This document shows positions 17,943 through 26,814 of a DNA stretch of 64,000 bases, piece by piece (the first letter of the stretch is position 1; the number at the start of each line of letters is the position of its first letter). The notes beneath the pieces were generated by a model. It ran no database searches. It was not told where the DNA came from and saw only the letters and a program-made list of their open reading frames with translations. The DNA lies in NCBI GenBank assembly GCA_023401925.1, contig JAEXDA010000054.1, forward strand, positions 1 to 64,000, written 5' to 3'. Both the position numbers and the translations under genes were made by a program. Origin of the DNA: Bacillota bacterium. GTDB taxonomy: Bacteria > Bacillota > UBA4882 > UBA8346.

Positions 17943-19691
17943 ATGTCTCAAACATCAAAAAAACAAAATTATGTCCAAAAAATCGGAAATACCAAAGTCA
18001 CTTCCATCACCAGCCGGATTATTATCATTTTCACCATATCGCTGCTGGTGGCCTGTTTTACCTCGAATTATATTAATCTCACTCTCAACCGGGCTCAGCA
18101 GATTAAAATGATGAAAGAGCTTTTGGTCAATGATTTAAAGGAGATTTACGATTTCTCCAATTCCCAATATGATATCTATGAGTATTCCAACGAGGACCCG
18201 GCCGCCTATCGTTCCTCGGTAGCCGCCATTGAGACCCGGGGCCTTCGCCAGTTTAAGAATAAGAAAAAGAAGTCCATCACCATTGGCATTAAAATTGAAG
18301 ATTTAAGACGCTCCCCCATAATCTTTCAAGCCTCGAAAATTCCTAAAGCACATTATTTTACGGACCATAAAGCGCTGCAAAAAATCGTGACCAATACTCG
18401 TCAGGGTATTTCCGATGGCACCTTAAGTTTCAAGTTTCATGGGGAAGAGTACTATGGAGTCTATAAGCGGATACCTAAATGGGATGCTTTTTTAATTCGG
18501 GCTGAGGAGATGAACGAGTTTTATCACGATTCATGGCTCATTTTCCGGGATATATCCCTGTTTATTGCCTTGATAACCCTGATTTGCACCCTGATTGGCA
18601 TTTATTTTATCCGCCATATCACCCGTTTTATTGGAATCATCACCGACTCCATCATGACCATGATTCAAGGCCAACAATTGGGGGTGATATCCCTTGAAGG
18701 GGCCACCAATGACAATATTACTTTTATGGGGATGGCTTTCAATTCTTTATCGAGTAGTATCAACAATTTGTTAACCGTCTTCAGGAGGTTTGTCAATAAA
18801 GATGTCGCCACGCAGGCCTACCGTGAGAAAATCGTCCTCCTAAAAGGGGAACAAAAAGAATTGACTGTGCTTTTTTCCGATATTAAAAGTTTTACAATGA
18901 TGACTGAAACCTTAGGAACCGATATTATTAATATTTTAAATCTCCATTATCAAAGGGCCATTCGGGCAATCTTTCAATACGACGGCATTATTGGCTCAAT
19001 TATCGGTGATGCGGTTTTGGCCGTATTCGGGGTTCAAGTTGAAGAAAAACATGAAGCGGTTAATAAGTCATATCAAGCCGTTTTAGCAGGATATGAAATT
19101 CAGAAAGTAGCCAAAACATTACGGGACGAAATGCAGCTTCGTTATGAAGAAATCGTCCGGGTTCAAGGAAAGTTAACTCCGCAGGATGAGCGGATATACC
19201 GGGCTGTTTTGGTTGAGGTAGGGGTGGGTATTGATGGTGGGAATGTGTTTTATGGAAATATCGGTTCTTACGAACGGATGACCAATACCGTAATCGGGGA
19301 TAATGTTAACGCCGCTTCGAGATTAGAGGGATTAACCCGTTTTTATAAGGTCCCGGTAATTTGTTCGGAGTATATCAAAAGAGATATTGAACAAAACCAG
19401 CCGGATCACGGCTTTTATTTCTTAGAAATCGATACTGTACAGGTTAAGGGGAAGTCGGTCGGCCAAAAAATTTACTGGCCGATACCGCTAATAAGCTTAA
19501 ATGATGAGATGAACGTGGATTTACAAAGGTTTGAACAGGCCCGCGAATTTTATTATCAGGGGTCATGGGAAGAAGCTCATCGACTTTTCGGCCAAACCCA
19601 TCTGCCGGTCACAGAGGAATTTATAAAAAGGACAGGAAGCGGAAGAGCCCCTGAGAATTGGAGCGGGATATGGAACCTGGAAACAAAATAA
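17943..19691 (+). CDS. Membrane-bound class III adenylate/guanylate cyclase
   Basis: This protein is 582 aa from ATG 17943, chosen because GGTGA lies eight bases upstream; ATG 17928 and TTG 17820 are in-frame alternatives. It has a transmembrane helix (about 20-45), an extracytoplasmic Cache-like sensor, a second helix near 195-220, a HAMP-like linker and a class III cyclase domain. Metal-binding aspartates appear in FSDI (D313) and IGDAVLAV (D356). The transition-state Asn and Arg are in NAASRLE (N456, R460), so catalysis looks intact. After the cyclase domain come KGKSVGQKIYWP and a short TPR-like tail. Whether the product is cAMP or cGMP is not certain. It overlaps the next gene by 22 bases. 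Confidence 0.88.
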   Translation: MSQTSKKQNYVQKIGNTKVTSITSRIIIIFTISLLVACFTSNYINLTLNRAQQIKMMKELLVNDLKEIYDFSNSQYDIYEYSNEDPAAYRSSVAAIETRGLRQFKNKKKKSITIGIKIEDLRRSPIIFQASKIPKAHYFTDHKALQKIVTNTRQGISDGTLSFKFHGEEYYGVYKRIPKWDAFLIRAEEMNEFYHDSWLIFRDISLFIALITLICTLIGIYFIRHITRFIGIITDSIMTMIQGQQLGVISLEGATNDNITFMGMAFNSLSSSINNLLTVFRRFVNKDVATQAYREKIVLLKGEQKELTVLFSDIKSFTMMTETLGTDIINILNLHYQRAIRAIFQYDGIIGSIIGDAVLAVFGVQVEEKHEAVNKSYQAVLAGYEIQKVAKTLRDEMQLRYEEIVRVQGKLTPQDERIYRAVLVEVGVGIDGGNVFYGNIGSYERMTNTVIGDNVNAASRLEGLTRFYKVPVICSEYIKRDIEQNQPDHGFYFLEIDTVQVKGKSVGQKIYWPIPLISLNDEMNVDLQRFEQAREFYYQGSWEEAHRLFGQTHLPVTEEFIKRTGSGRAPENWSGIWNLETK

Positions 19692-20557
19692 CCGAAGAAT
19701 TCAGTAAAAACCATTTTTTGAAAAATTCGTTGGTTGAATCTGAACAACCCCAAGTATATTCCCTAGAGGAAGAATTCTCCAAGACTAAGAACAACCGGGA
19801 CATCAAACCATATTTCATATTTTTTGGCTTTATTTTGGTGTTAATTGGTGCTACAGTCTACACCACGCATTACCTGGAAGTCAAATCGAAGCAAGTCAGT
19901 ATTGATATTTCCGATTTTGAAGATTTGCGTCTAAAAGAAACTTTGAGTGCAGCCAAGGAAAAGGAAGAGGAACTTCACAAAAAAAGCGCCGAACTTGATA
20001 CAAAGGCCAAGGAAATTGCGGTTAAAAATAAGGAACTCGATAGTAAAAAGGGAGAAATACGCAATTTGCGAAATTCTTTTGACCAGGAAGTTCAAAAGAT
20101 TAAGGAACAAGTTCAAGAACAGGCAGATCTCGAAAAGAGCGATAAGAAATCCCTGCAACGGCTGCAAACCAAAGGTCAAAAACAAATTGATCAGCTCACA
20201 AAAGCTTATGAGAACAAATTAGCTCAAAAACAGCTGGAAATTCTTCGATTGCAGGAACAAATCCGGAGCGGTGAAAGCAAAGTCGCAGAACTCAAAAGTT
20301 ATCAATATGGTTTAAGCGTTTACCTGAAAGACAAAAAGGCTCTCGGGTGTATCCTTGATCCCCGGCAGCGTAAAAACATGACCAGCTTTTTTGTAAGGGA
20401 TCCCAAAATAGCGGAAGAAACTTTGGTTAACGTGTATCATGGCGACGATGAGTACCTTGGTCAGCTTAAATTAATTCCGGAAGGAACCGGAGTACGGGTG
20501 GAACTGGTTGAGACCATAAAGAGCGTTAAACCGTTTGATTGGTTTAAACTTCCTTGA
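19670..20557 (+). CDS. Membrane-anchored coiled-coil protein coupled to the cyclase
   Basis: This 295-aa protein starts at ATG 19670, six bases after GGAG and inside the end of the cyclase gene, which implies translational coupling. Residues about 1-45 are polar and cytoplasmic. A single helix follows (about 47-66, YFIFFGFILVLIGATVYTTH). Then comes a long Lys/Glu-rich coiled coil (about 75-205) with heptads such as LDTKAKEIAVKNKELD, and a compact C-terminal domain (about 215-295) that I do not recognise. The topology places the coiled coil outside the membrane. It could be a sensor or scaffold partner for the cyclase. No known family or function is recognised. Confidence 0.75.
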   Translation: MEPGNKITEEFSKNHFLKNSLVESEQPQVYSLEEEFSKTKNNRDIKPYFIFFGFILVLIGATVYTTHYLEVKSKQVSIDISDFEDLRLKETLSAAKEKEEELHKKSAELDTKAKEIAVKNKELDSKKGEIRNLRNSFDQEVQKIKEQVQEQADLEKSDKKSLQRLQTKGQKQIDQLTKAYENKLAQKQLEILRLQEQIRSGESKVAELKSYQYGLSVYLKDKKALGCILDPRQRKNMTSFFVRDPKIAEETLVNVYHGDDEYLGQLKLIPEGTGVRVELVETIKSVKPFDWFKLP

Positions 20558-20567
20558 GACACTGGCA

Positions 20568-20610
20568 AACAAAGAAATGCCCTTCTTTTCCGGAAGGGCA
20601 TTTCTTTGTT
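20568..20610. terminator. Bidirectional terminator between converging genes
   Basis: An 18-bp perfect stem (20568-20585 with 20593-20610) with a 7-nt loop, A-rich on one side and T-rich on the other. It can terminate both the cyclase/coiled-coil unit and the minus-strand floA unit. Confidence 0.85.
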
Positions 20611-20614
20611 GGAT

Positions 20615-20914
20615 TTAGCGTCGTCTTCTTTTGGAAAGGGGTTTTCCCAGAATTTCCGCCCAGATGATTCCCTGCAGGAAATTATCCCGGTTCAGTGTGA
20701 AAAAACCAAGGGGTTTTAAGGTTTTATCAGCAACGGAACACGATTTGGAAGGGCTATTTTCCCCGGTAGGTTTTGCTTTTTCCATTGGCAGATGATGCAA
20801 AGCAACACGCGGTTCCAATGGCCCGTCTGCAAGCGGGTCGATATTGGCATCGTTTTTCGGCGTTACCGAGGGGTCGTCTTTAACTGGCTCGTCCGTTTCC
20901 CAAGGATCTCTCAT
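20615..20914 (-). CDS. Small hypothetical protein downstream of floA
   Basis: This 99-aa protein overlaps the end of floA by four bases, so translation is probably coupled. The first 60 residues are polar and proline/aspartate-rich (low complexity, no fold evident). The last about 30 residues (FTLNRDNFLQGIIWAEILGKPLSKRRRR) look like a conserved short peptide with a very basic end that could bind membrane or nucleic acid. In Bacillus the nfeD-floA pair is also followed by a small uncharacterised gene, so position is suggestive, but I do not see clear homology. A bidirectional terminator follows directly. Confidence 0.7.
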   Translation of the reverse strand: MRDPWETDEPVKDDPSVTPKNDANIDPLADGPLEPRVALHHLPMEKAKPTGENSPSKSCSVADKTLKPLGFFTLNRDNFLQGIIWAEILGKPLSKRRRR

Positions 20915-21900
20915 TTCTTTTCACTTCCAGGGACGTCCGGTTTTTCTGAATTGGAGATGGTATTTCTCATCTGGGTATCGGATATGAGGTTTTGCATGTT
21001 ATAGTAATCCATGACTCCCATTTTTCCTTCTCTTAAAGCAGTAGCCATGGCTTTTGGCACTTCGGACTCGGCTTCTACAACTTTAGCCTGCATTTCCACG
21101 ACTACGGCTTTCATTTCCTGCTCTTTGGCAACAGCCATCGCCCGGCGTTCTTCCGCTTTGGCCTGAGCAATATTCTTATCGGCCTCTGCTTTTAATGTAA
21201 GAAGTTGGGCGCCAATATTACGGCCTACATCAACATCAGCGATATCGATGGATAAAATCTCAAAAGCGGTACCGGCATCAAGACCTTTACTAAGCACGGT
21301 TTTTGATATCCGGTCGGGATTTTCAAGCACTTCATAGTAAGAGGGCGAAGAACCCACTGTGGTAACGATGCCTTCGCCTACCCGGGCCAGAACGGTGGCT
21401 TCACCGGCGCCGCCGATTAAGCGATCGATGTTAGCCCTTACCGTCACTCTGGCTTTGGTAATCAGTTCGATACCATCCTTGGCAACCGCAGAGACATTGG
21501 GAGTTTCGATAACTTTAGGGTTGACGCTCATTTTAACGGCTTCCAAAACATCGCGCCCGGCAAGGTCGATAGCAGCCGCCCGTTCAAATTTTAAATTCAT
21601 ATCGGCACGATGAGCGGCAATCAAAGCATTCACTACTTTATCAACGTTGCCGCCAGCCAGAAAATGGGCTTCAAGTTGGTTGGCATTCACATCCAGGCCT
21701 GCCTTTACGGCTTTTACGAGGGGCAATACGATTTGACCGGGGATAACCCGGCGCAGCCGCATTCCGACTAAATTGAATATTCCCAGCTGTACTCCGGCGG
21801 CCCGGGCGGAAATCCATAAACCGAGCGGGAAAAAGCTGAAAAAAATCGACAACACAATGATGATGGCAAAGATCAGGAAAATCGGTCCCAAAAGTTCCAT
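20911..21900 (-). CDS. floA: Flotillin-like membrane scaffold protein FloA
   Basis: This 329-aa protein is full length for FloA (YqfA). It has an N-terminal membrane hairpin (about 5-30, LIFAIIIVLSIFFSFFPLGLWISA), a long SPFH/band-7 domain, and an Ala/Glu-rich coiled coil (about 230-290, with repeated KAEADKNIAQAKAEERRA-type phrases). The ending MGVMDYYNMQNLISDT is strongly conserved in the family. FloA organises functional membrane microdomains and affects fluidity and protein quality control in Bacillus. It lies 24 bases after the NfeD gene, the standard arrangement, in an operon running from about 22425 down to 20615. Confidence 0.95.
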   Translation of the reverse strand: MELLGPIFLIFAIIIVLSIFFSFFPLGLWISARAAGVQLGIFNLVGMRLRRVIPGQIVLPLVKAVKAGLDVNANQLEAHFLAGGNVDKVVNALIAAHRADMNLKFERAAAIDLAGRDVLEAVKMSVNPKVIETPNVSAVAKDGIELITKARVTVRANIDRLIGGAGEATVLARVGEGIVTTVGSSPSYYEVLENPDRISKTVLSKGLDAGTAFEILSIDIADVDVGRNIGAQLLTLKAEADKNIAQAKAEERRAMAVAKEQEMKAVVVEMQAKVVEAESEVPKAMATALREGKMGVMDYYNMQNLISDTQMRNTISNSEKPDVPGSEKK

Positions 21901-21924
21901 TTTTAATATACCTCCTATGATTTT

Positions 21925-22425
21925 TTATTCCGAAGTACGGACGATCACCCGGCTCCCTTCAACTTTTATCACACGGATTTTGGACTTTTCCGGGATAAAA
22001 TCCCCTTCGGTGACCACGTCAATGATAGTTCCATCAAAGTCGGCTTTTCCGGAGGGACGTAAAACTGTTAGCGCGGTACCTTCTTTTTCCAAAAGCTCAC
22101 TTTGATCAGCAACTGCCACATATCCGGATTCTTTAACGGACTTTTGCTGAAGAATGAGCTTTTTGGATAGATAACCGCTTTTGGCTGAATTGAAAACGAA
22201 CGAGAGAGCGAGTCCGATGAGTCCGAGGATAATTAAGGTCAAAGCCAATACCTCTGACCAGGTGCGGGCCGAGAGAAATACGCCTAAAAAAAGCAAAGCA
22301 ATACCGGTAATACCGGGAACTCCAAAGCCCGGATGGATCATCTCGACCAATAACAAGAGGATGCCTAGGATAAAACAAGTTGCAGCAAATGGTGAGATTT
22401 GAGCGGCAAAACTAAAGAAATCCAT
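21925..22425 (-). CDS. NfeD-family membrane protein (short form)
   Basis: This 166-aa protein has three or four membrane helices (about 15-90, including the conserved HPGFGVPGITGIALLFLG motif) and a C-terminal OB-fold (about 95-166, ending DFIPEKSKIRVIKVEGSRVIVRTSE) of the NfeD type. The N-terminal serine-protease domain of long NfeD proteins is absent. It is the usual partner of flotillins and immediately precedes floA here. A GGTGG ribosome site precedes the ATG. A 9-bp inverted repeat (22440-22448 with 22462-22470) lies just upstream of that site and may influence initiation. Confidence 0.9.
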   Translation of the reverse strand: MDFFSFAAQISPFAATCFILGILLLLVEMIHPGFGVPGITGIALLFLGVFLSARTWSEVLALTLIILGLIGLALSFVFNSAKSGYLSKKLILQQKSVKESGYVAVADQSELLEKEGTALTVLRPSGKADFDGTIIDVVTEGDFIPEKSKIRVIKVEGSRVIVRTSE

Positions 22426-22439
22426 GGGCTTGCACCACC

Positions 22440-22470
22440 TTAAGAGATTTTTTTGAACATGATCTCTTAA
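22440..22470 (-). promoter_or_regulatory. Inverted repeat in the nfeD leader
   Basis: Arms 22440-22448 and 22462-22470 (TTAAGAGAT/ATCTCTTAA) pair over a 13-nt loop directly before the GGTGG ribosome site of the nfeD gene. It could be an operator or a translation-modulating hairpin. No sigma-W-like promoter was recognised upstream. Confidence 0.35.
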
Positions 22471-22687
22471 AAATCAAGACCATTCCTACCAGAGTTTTCG
22501 GGAAAAAACTTCGAAATCCTTTTTATTCTTTAGAAGAAACCGAATCGTTTTGATACGGTTGTCAGTTCTGGAATAATGAACCTGCAACTGATGAAATAAA
22601 AGGCCGTTTAGCTGATGAAGAGTAATCTTTTATGGAAAAATTCCAAGTCGTAAGCTACAAAAACGATTTCTAGGAAGGATCGAATAA

Positions 22688-24457
22688 ATGATTAAAATCG
22701 GCCGCATTTTTTCAAAAGGGACCTGGAGTTTAATCAGTGAATACTTAAACTCTGATAACAAATGGCAAGCTCGGGGACTGCTCGCCTTAATTATTGCCCT
22801 CAATTTGGGTGATGTATACATTTTAGTATTATTAAATGCCTGGAATAACACTTTTTATAACGCTTTGCAAAAATATAACCAAAGTGTTTTTCTGCACGCT
22901 TTGGGTTATTTTTCGATCTTGGCCGGGCTCTATATTGTGATTTCAGTATACGAACAGTATTTCCAGCAAGTACTGGAGATTCGCTGGCGCCGGTGGATGA
23001 CGGATCATTATATAGGCCAATGGCTTTGGAAGCAAAATTACTACCGGTTGCAACTGGTGGGCAATCCGACTGATAATCCCGATCAGCGTATCAGTGACGA
23101 TATCCGGATGTTTGTCTCTTCAACTTTAAATCTGGTGCTTGGATGTTTAAAAGCCATTGTGACCCTGAGTTCGTTTATTTTCATTCTATGGAAACTTTCC
23201 GGGTCTTTACCAATCTCCTGGGGAGGAAATGTCTGGAGTGTACCGGGATATATGGTATGGACAGCTCTGGGCTATGCCATTATCGGCACTTGGTTGACAT
23301 CTAAAATTGGCCGGCCGTTGGTTCAAATTAACTTTGAACAGCAACGTTATGAAGCAGACTTTCGCTTTAGCCTGGTCCGGTTACGCGAAAACTCAGAAAG
23401 CATAGCCTTTTATCATGGGGAAAACAATGAAAAACACATCTTTCAAGAGCGTTTTCTCAAAGTGTTTACGAATTTCCACACTTTAATGAAGCGGCAAAAG
23501 AAATTAACCTGGCTGACTTCAGGATATTCTCAGATGGCGATAATATTCCCCTTTTTAGTAGCTGCCCCGCGCTATTTCAGCCACCAGATTCAACTGGGGG
23601 GATTAATTCAAATCGCATCTGCATTTGGCAGGGTCCAAGACTCCCTATCCTATTTTGTGAACAGTTATTCATCCATCGCCGAATGGCAAGCTATCCGCGA
23701 CCGCTTGGTTGACTTTAAAAACCATCTCCGGGAGACAGAGCGTATTTCGGAAAAAGCCATCATCAACAAGGGATATAATAGCAATTCGGAATTCTCGGTT
23801 TCCGGTATGACCATTTTGAGACCGGATGGGGAAACCTTGATCGAGCAATTGGAATTTGAGGTAGGCCGCGGTGAAAATCTTTTAATTAGCGGACCTTCCG
23901 GTTCCGGTAAAAGTACTTTGATAAGGACTCTTGCAGGCCTTTGGCCATTTGCCAAGGGAAAATTGAATCGGCCTGAAAATGAGGGAATTTTGTTTTTACC
24001 TCAAAAGCCATATTTACCATTGGGTACTTTGCGGGATGTTTTATTATACCCTCAAAGGATAGGTGTTATATCGGATAAAATGCTGATCGAATTAATGAAC
24101 GTCTGTAAATTGAATGAATTAATCCCGAGACTGGATGAAGTGGAGAATTGGTCGCTAATCCTTTCCTTGGGTGAACAACAACGCATTGCGTTTATAAGGG
24201 CATTGTTGCAGAGCCCGAAGTGGCTTTTTCTTGATGAGGCAACATCGGCTTTGGATGAACCGACAGAGGGTCTCCTATACCAACTGGTCAGCGATAGGTT
24301 AAAAAATACTACGGTGATCAGCGTGGGGCATCGTCAAACGCTCAATCGGTATCATCAAAACAGATTGCTGATATTGGGCATGGGGAAATGGAATTATGAA
24401 AAATCTAATCATAATGGTTTATTTTTAAATCTAAGCCTTCTCGGGATGAAGTATTGA
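22688..24457 (+). CDS. YddA/SbmA-type ABC transporter, fused permease and ATPase
   Basis: This 589-aa protein has an N-terminal ABC_membrane_2 domain (about 1-330, with helices near 25-55, 65-90, 145-170, 190-215 and the conserved RISDDIRMFVSSTL), followed by an ATPase domain: Walker A ISGPSGSGKST, signature LSLGEQQRIAF, Walker B WLFLDEATSALDE and H-loop VISVGHRQ. This architecture matches E. coli YddA and vitamin B12 or peptide transporters of the SbmA/BacA group. A strong GGAAGGA site precedes ATG 22688. It stands alone and its 3' end overlaps the converging TerC gene by 27 bases. The substrate is unknown. Confidence 0.88.
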   Translation: MIKIGRIFSKGTWSLISEYLNSDNKWQARGLLALIIALNLGDVYILVLLNAWNNTFYNALQKYNQSVFLHALGYFSILAGLYIVISVYEQYFQQVLEIRWRRWMTDHYIGQWLWKQNYYRLQLVGNPTDNPDQRISDDIRMFVSSTLNLVLGCLKAIVTLSSFIFILWKLSGSLPISWGGNVWSVPGYMVWTALGYAIIGTWLTSKIGRPLVQINFEQQRYEADFRFSLVRLRENSESIAFYHGENNEKHIFQERFLKVFTNFHTLMKRQKKLTWLTSGYSQMAIIFPFLVAAPRYFSHQIQLGGLIQIASAFGRVQDSLSYFVNSYSSIAEWQAIRDRLVDFKNHLRETERISEKAIINKGYNSNSEFSVSGMTILRPDGETLIEQLEFEVGRGENLLISGPSGSGKSTLIRTLAGLWPFAKGKLNRPENEGILFLPQKPYLPLGTLRDVLLYPQRIGVISDKMLIELMNVCKLNELIPRLDEVENWSLILSLGEQQRIAFIRALLQSPKWLFLDEATSALDEPTEGLLYQLVSDRLKNTTVISVGHRQTLNRYHQNRLLILGMGKWNYEKSNHNGLFLNLSLLGMKY

Positions 24458-25315
24458 AACGAATATGCTGAGTACCAGGATTCCGAAAATGACTGCTATG
24501 GACAAGCCGATTGAAATTTCAAATTTGAAAAAGAGTACAGCCAGTTTGACGCCGGTGAATATGAGAATAAAGGCAACCCCGTATTTGACATACCGGAAGG
24601 CGCTATGCAATTTTTCCAAAACAAAATAAAGGCTCCGGAGGCCTAAAATAGCAAAAATATTTGAAGTGTATACAATAAAAGGATTGGTGGTAATGGAGAA
24701 TATCGCCGGGATGGAGTCAATCGCAAACAAAATGTCGGAAAATTCGATAATGATTAGGATTGCCAAAAGTGGAGTGGCATAAAGGATACGATTTTTACGG
24801 ATGAAAAATTTTTCATCTTCCAAGGTTGCCGAAACCGGAATCATTTTTCCGAGCATCCGGAAGACCGGATGATTACCCTGAAACTCCGAGACTTTTTCCT
24901 TCCCAAAAAACATTTTGAAACCGCTAAAGATTAATAATAAACCGAATATGTAAAGTACCCAGTGGAAACGGTTGACAACGGCTACCCCAAGTACAATGAA
25001 GATCAACCGTAAGATGATGGCGCCGATAATCCCGTAGTTGAGAACTCGTCTTTGGTAAAGCGCCGGAATATTAAAGCTGCTGAATACGAGTAAAAAAACG
25101 AAAAGGTTGTCCAAACTCAGGCTTTGTTCAATGATGTAACCGCCCAGGAATTGTAAAGCGTATTCCTGCGCTGGCCAAACATAGTCTTTTAAGTGAAAAA
25201 ATGCTGCAATTTGTTTAGCCGGCCAGAAATAAATCCCCAAGTCAAAAAGGAGGGCCAAACCAGCCCAGAAAGCAACCCATTTTAAAGCCCGTTTAATTGG
25301 CATTGTCTGTTTCAT
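24431..25315 (-). CDS. TerC/Alx-family membrane protein, probable metal-ion exporter
   Basis: This 294-aa protein has about eight predicted helices and the two hallmark acidic intramembrane motifs EQSLSLDNLFVF and EFSDILFAIDSIPA. Proteins of this family export manganese or confer tellurite resistance, and metallate secreted enzymes in Bacillus. No yybP-ykoY-type manganese riboswitch is visible upstream. The gene follows the AEC transporter by 22 bases and is probably co-transcribed with it and the SET-domain gene. Its last 27 bases overlap the converging YddA-like gene. Confidence 0.9.
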   Translation of the reverse strand: MKQTMPIKRALKWVAFWAGLALLFDLGIYFWPAKQIAAFFHLKDYVWPAQEYALQFLGGYIIEQSLSLDNLFVFLLVFSSFNIPALYQRRVLNYGIIGAIILRLIFIVLGVAVVNRFHWVLYIFGLLLIFSGFKMFFGKEKVSEFQGNHPVFRMLGKMIPVSATLEDEKFFIRKNRILYATPLLAILIIIEFSDILFAIDSIPAIFSITTNPFIVYTSNIFAILGLRSLYFVLEKLHSAFRYVKYGVAFILIFTGVKLAVLFFKFEISIGLSIAVIFGILVLSIFVSILHPEKA

Positions 25316-25337
25316 CCTTCTTTTATATAAATTTGGA

Positions 25338-26240
25338 TTAAATAAACATAATAACCAAAGGTATAGTCACTAACGATAAGGCGGTGGTTATGAAAACCAG
25401 CCGTGAGGCCAGTAAACTGTTTCCATGATATTTTTCGGCAAAAATAGCCGTCATCGTGGCTGCCGGCATGGCTACAGACGTAACGGTGATTTTCAGTAAA
25501 TCTTCCCGAACTCCCAGATAGTGTAGTAAAATTGCCACAAAGAACGGCATAATGAACAGTCGAAAAACAGCGCCGTAGTAGATAGACCAACCGGTTAATA
25601 ATTCTTTTAACTTCAGTTCTGTCAGCATCGAACCAATGATAATCATGGATAAGGGTGTAGTCATGGATCCAATCATATCAAGGGTTTTGAACAATGGAAC
25701 CGGAAGCGGAACGGAAAGCAGAAAAATAAGGAAACCGATGAATACTGCGATAATGGCTGGATTGGTCAATACTTTCCGGACTCGAACCCCTTCTTTTCCA
25801 GTAAAGATCCATACTCCCAGTGACCAAACTAAAATATTAAAGACCACTACATAAATTGAACCATAAAAAACCCCCATCGGACCAAACAAACTGCCTAAAA
25901 CCGGCAATCCCATAAAACCGGTGTTTGAAAAAATTATGGCAAATTGTAGGACTTTCCGATCAGACTGAGGGCTTTTCAACGAAATTAGAAAGGCAACCAA
26001 AGCTGATAACCCATGAGCTACTACCGCGGCCGCAAAAAGCGTGATGGCATTGTGCAAAATTTCCGTAGAAAACTTTAGATGAAATGAAGAAACAATCATG
26101 CACGGAACGGTGATATTAAGCAAAATCTCGGTGATACCGGCATCAAGTTCGGGATTTAACAAATCTTTTTTTCGGGCGATGAAGCCTACCAGCATCAATA
26201 AAAATAAGATAGAAACTTGTTCGATAAGAACATTTTGCAT
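25338..26240 (-). CDS. AEC (auxin efflux carrier)-family transporter
   Basis: This 300-aa protein is predicted to have ten helices in two inverted five-helix halves. Family phrases include LLMLVGFIARKK near the start, FAIIFSNTGFMGLPVLGSLFG in the middle, and VTSVAMPAATMTAIFAEKY near the end. Bacterial AEC proteins transport malate, malonate or other organic anions. Here the substrate is unknown. The ribosome site TAGGAAAC lies before ATG 26240. The SET-domain gene ends 34 bases upstream and the TerC gene starts 22 bases downstream, suggesting a three-gene unit. Confidence 0.88.
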   Translation of the reverse strand: MQNVLIEQVSILFLLMLVGFIARKKDLLNPELDAGITEILLNITVPCMIVSSFHLKFSTEILHNAITLFAAAVVAHGLSALVAFLISLKSPQSDRKVLQFAIIFSNTGFMGLPVLGSLFGPMGVFYGSIYVVVFNILVWSLGVWIFTGKEGVRVRKVLTNPAIIAVFIGFLIFLLSVPLPVPLFKTLDMIGSMTTPLSMIIIGSMLTELKLKELLTGWSIYYGAVFRLFIMPFFVAILLHYLGVREDLLKITVTSVAMPAATMTAIFAEKYHGNSLLASRLVFITTALSLVTIPLVIMFI

Positions 26241-26274
26241 AATTTATGTTTCCTAATGTCGTTGGCTTCTTGGC

Positions 26275-26814
26275 CTATTGAAGAGCAGGCTGATGAAAGT
26301 CCACTTGCCCGTGGGAATTGGCTATTTTCTGTTGTAAATAATAAGAAAAATAGCCTTTATACTTTTCTTGGAGACTTTGAAGTTTCCAATCATCAGAAGT
26401 AATGGCTTTCCAGCAATTTTTAGCGCCACAGTGACATTCCATCCTGTCAAATAAATCTTCCGAAAGGGTCATACAGTAGTCAAAAGTAATTTCTTGGTTG
26501 GCTTCCATATCTCTCAAGGCAATTAAATCAATCTGACCTCTAATTCCCAAATTGGGATCACAGGAATGATTGATATAATCACCATTACTAAATTCTTTAT
26601 GGATTCTGGAACCGATAAATTGATGATCGTCAACCTGTAATACCATACATTTGGCTGCCCCGGCTAAATTTTTGACGATGTCCGTGTTCATCACGAATCC
26701 ATCGAAAACAGCGATGAGTTCTCCCTTTTGTATTTTTCTACGGGCGAATGTACCGTAATTGGAGATATCGCTTTTGCGAGTCTCCGCTTTGGAGCTCAGA
26801 TAATTAAAACTTAT
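26275..26814 (-). CDS. SET-domain protein, putative lysine methyltransferase, with unclear start
   Basis: The catalytic half is clear: NHSCDPNLG (S-adenosylmethionine and lysine-channel motif), DLIALRDMEANQEITFDYC, and a post-SET CHCGAKNCW zinc-type cysteine set. The first ATG/GTG (26694) would remove the N-terminal SET beta strands. However, the same frame continues upstream without a stop to about 26829 and encodes TRKSDISNYGTFARRKIQKG, the expected start of a SET domain. The only initiation-like codon in place is ATA at 26814, with GGAGG 11 bases before it; CTG 26799 is another choice. Either a rare start is used or the original ATG was mutated. Bacterial SET proteins may modify ribosomal or other proteins. 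The target is unknown. Confidence 0.7.
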   Translation of the reverse strand: MSFNYLSSKAETRKSDISNYGTFARRKIQKGELIAVFDGFVMNTDIVKNLAGAAKCMVLQVDDHQFIGSRIHKEFSNGDYINHSCDPNLGIRGQIDLIALRDMEANQEITFDYCMTLSEDLFDRMECHCGAKNCWKAITSDDWKLQSLQEKYKGYFSYYLQQKIANSHGQVDFHQPALQ

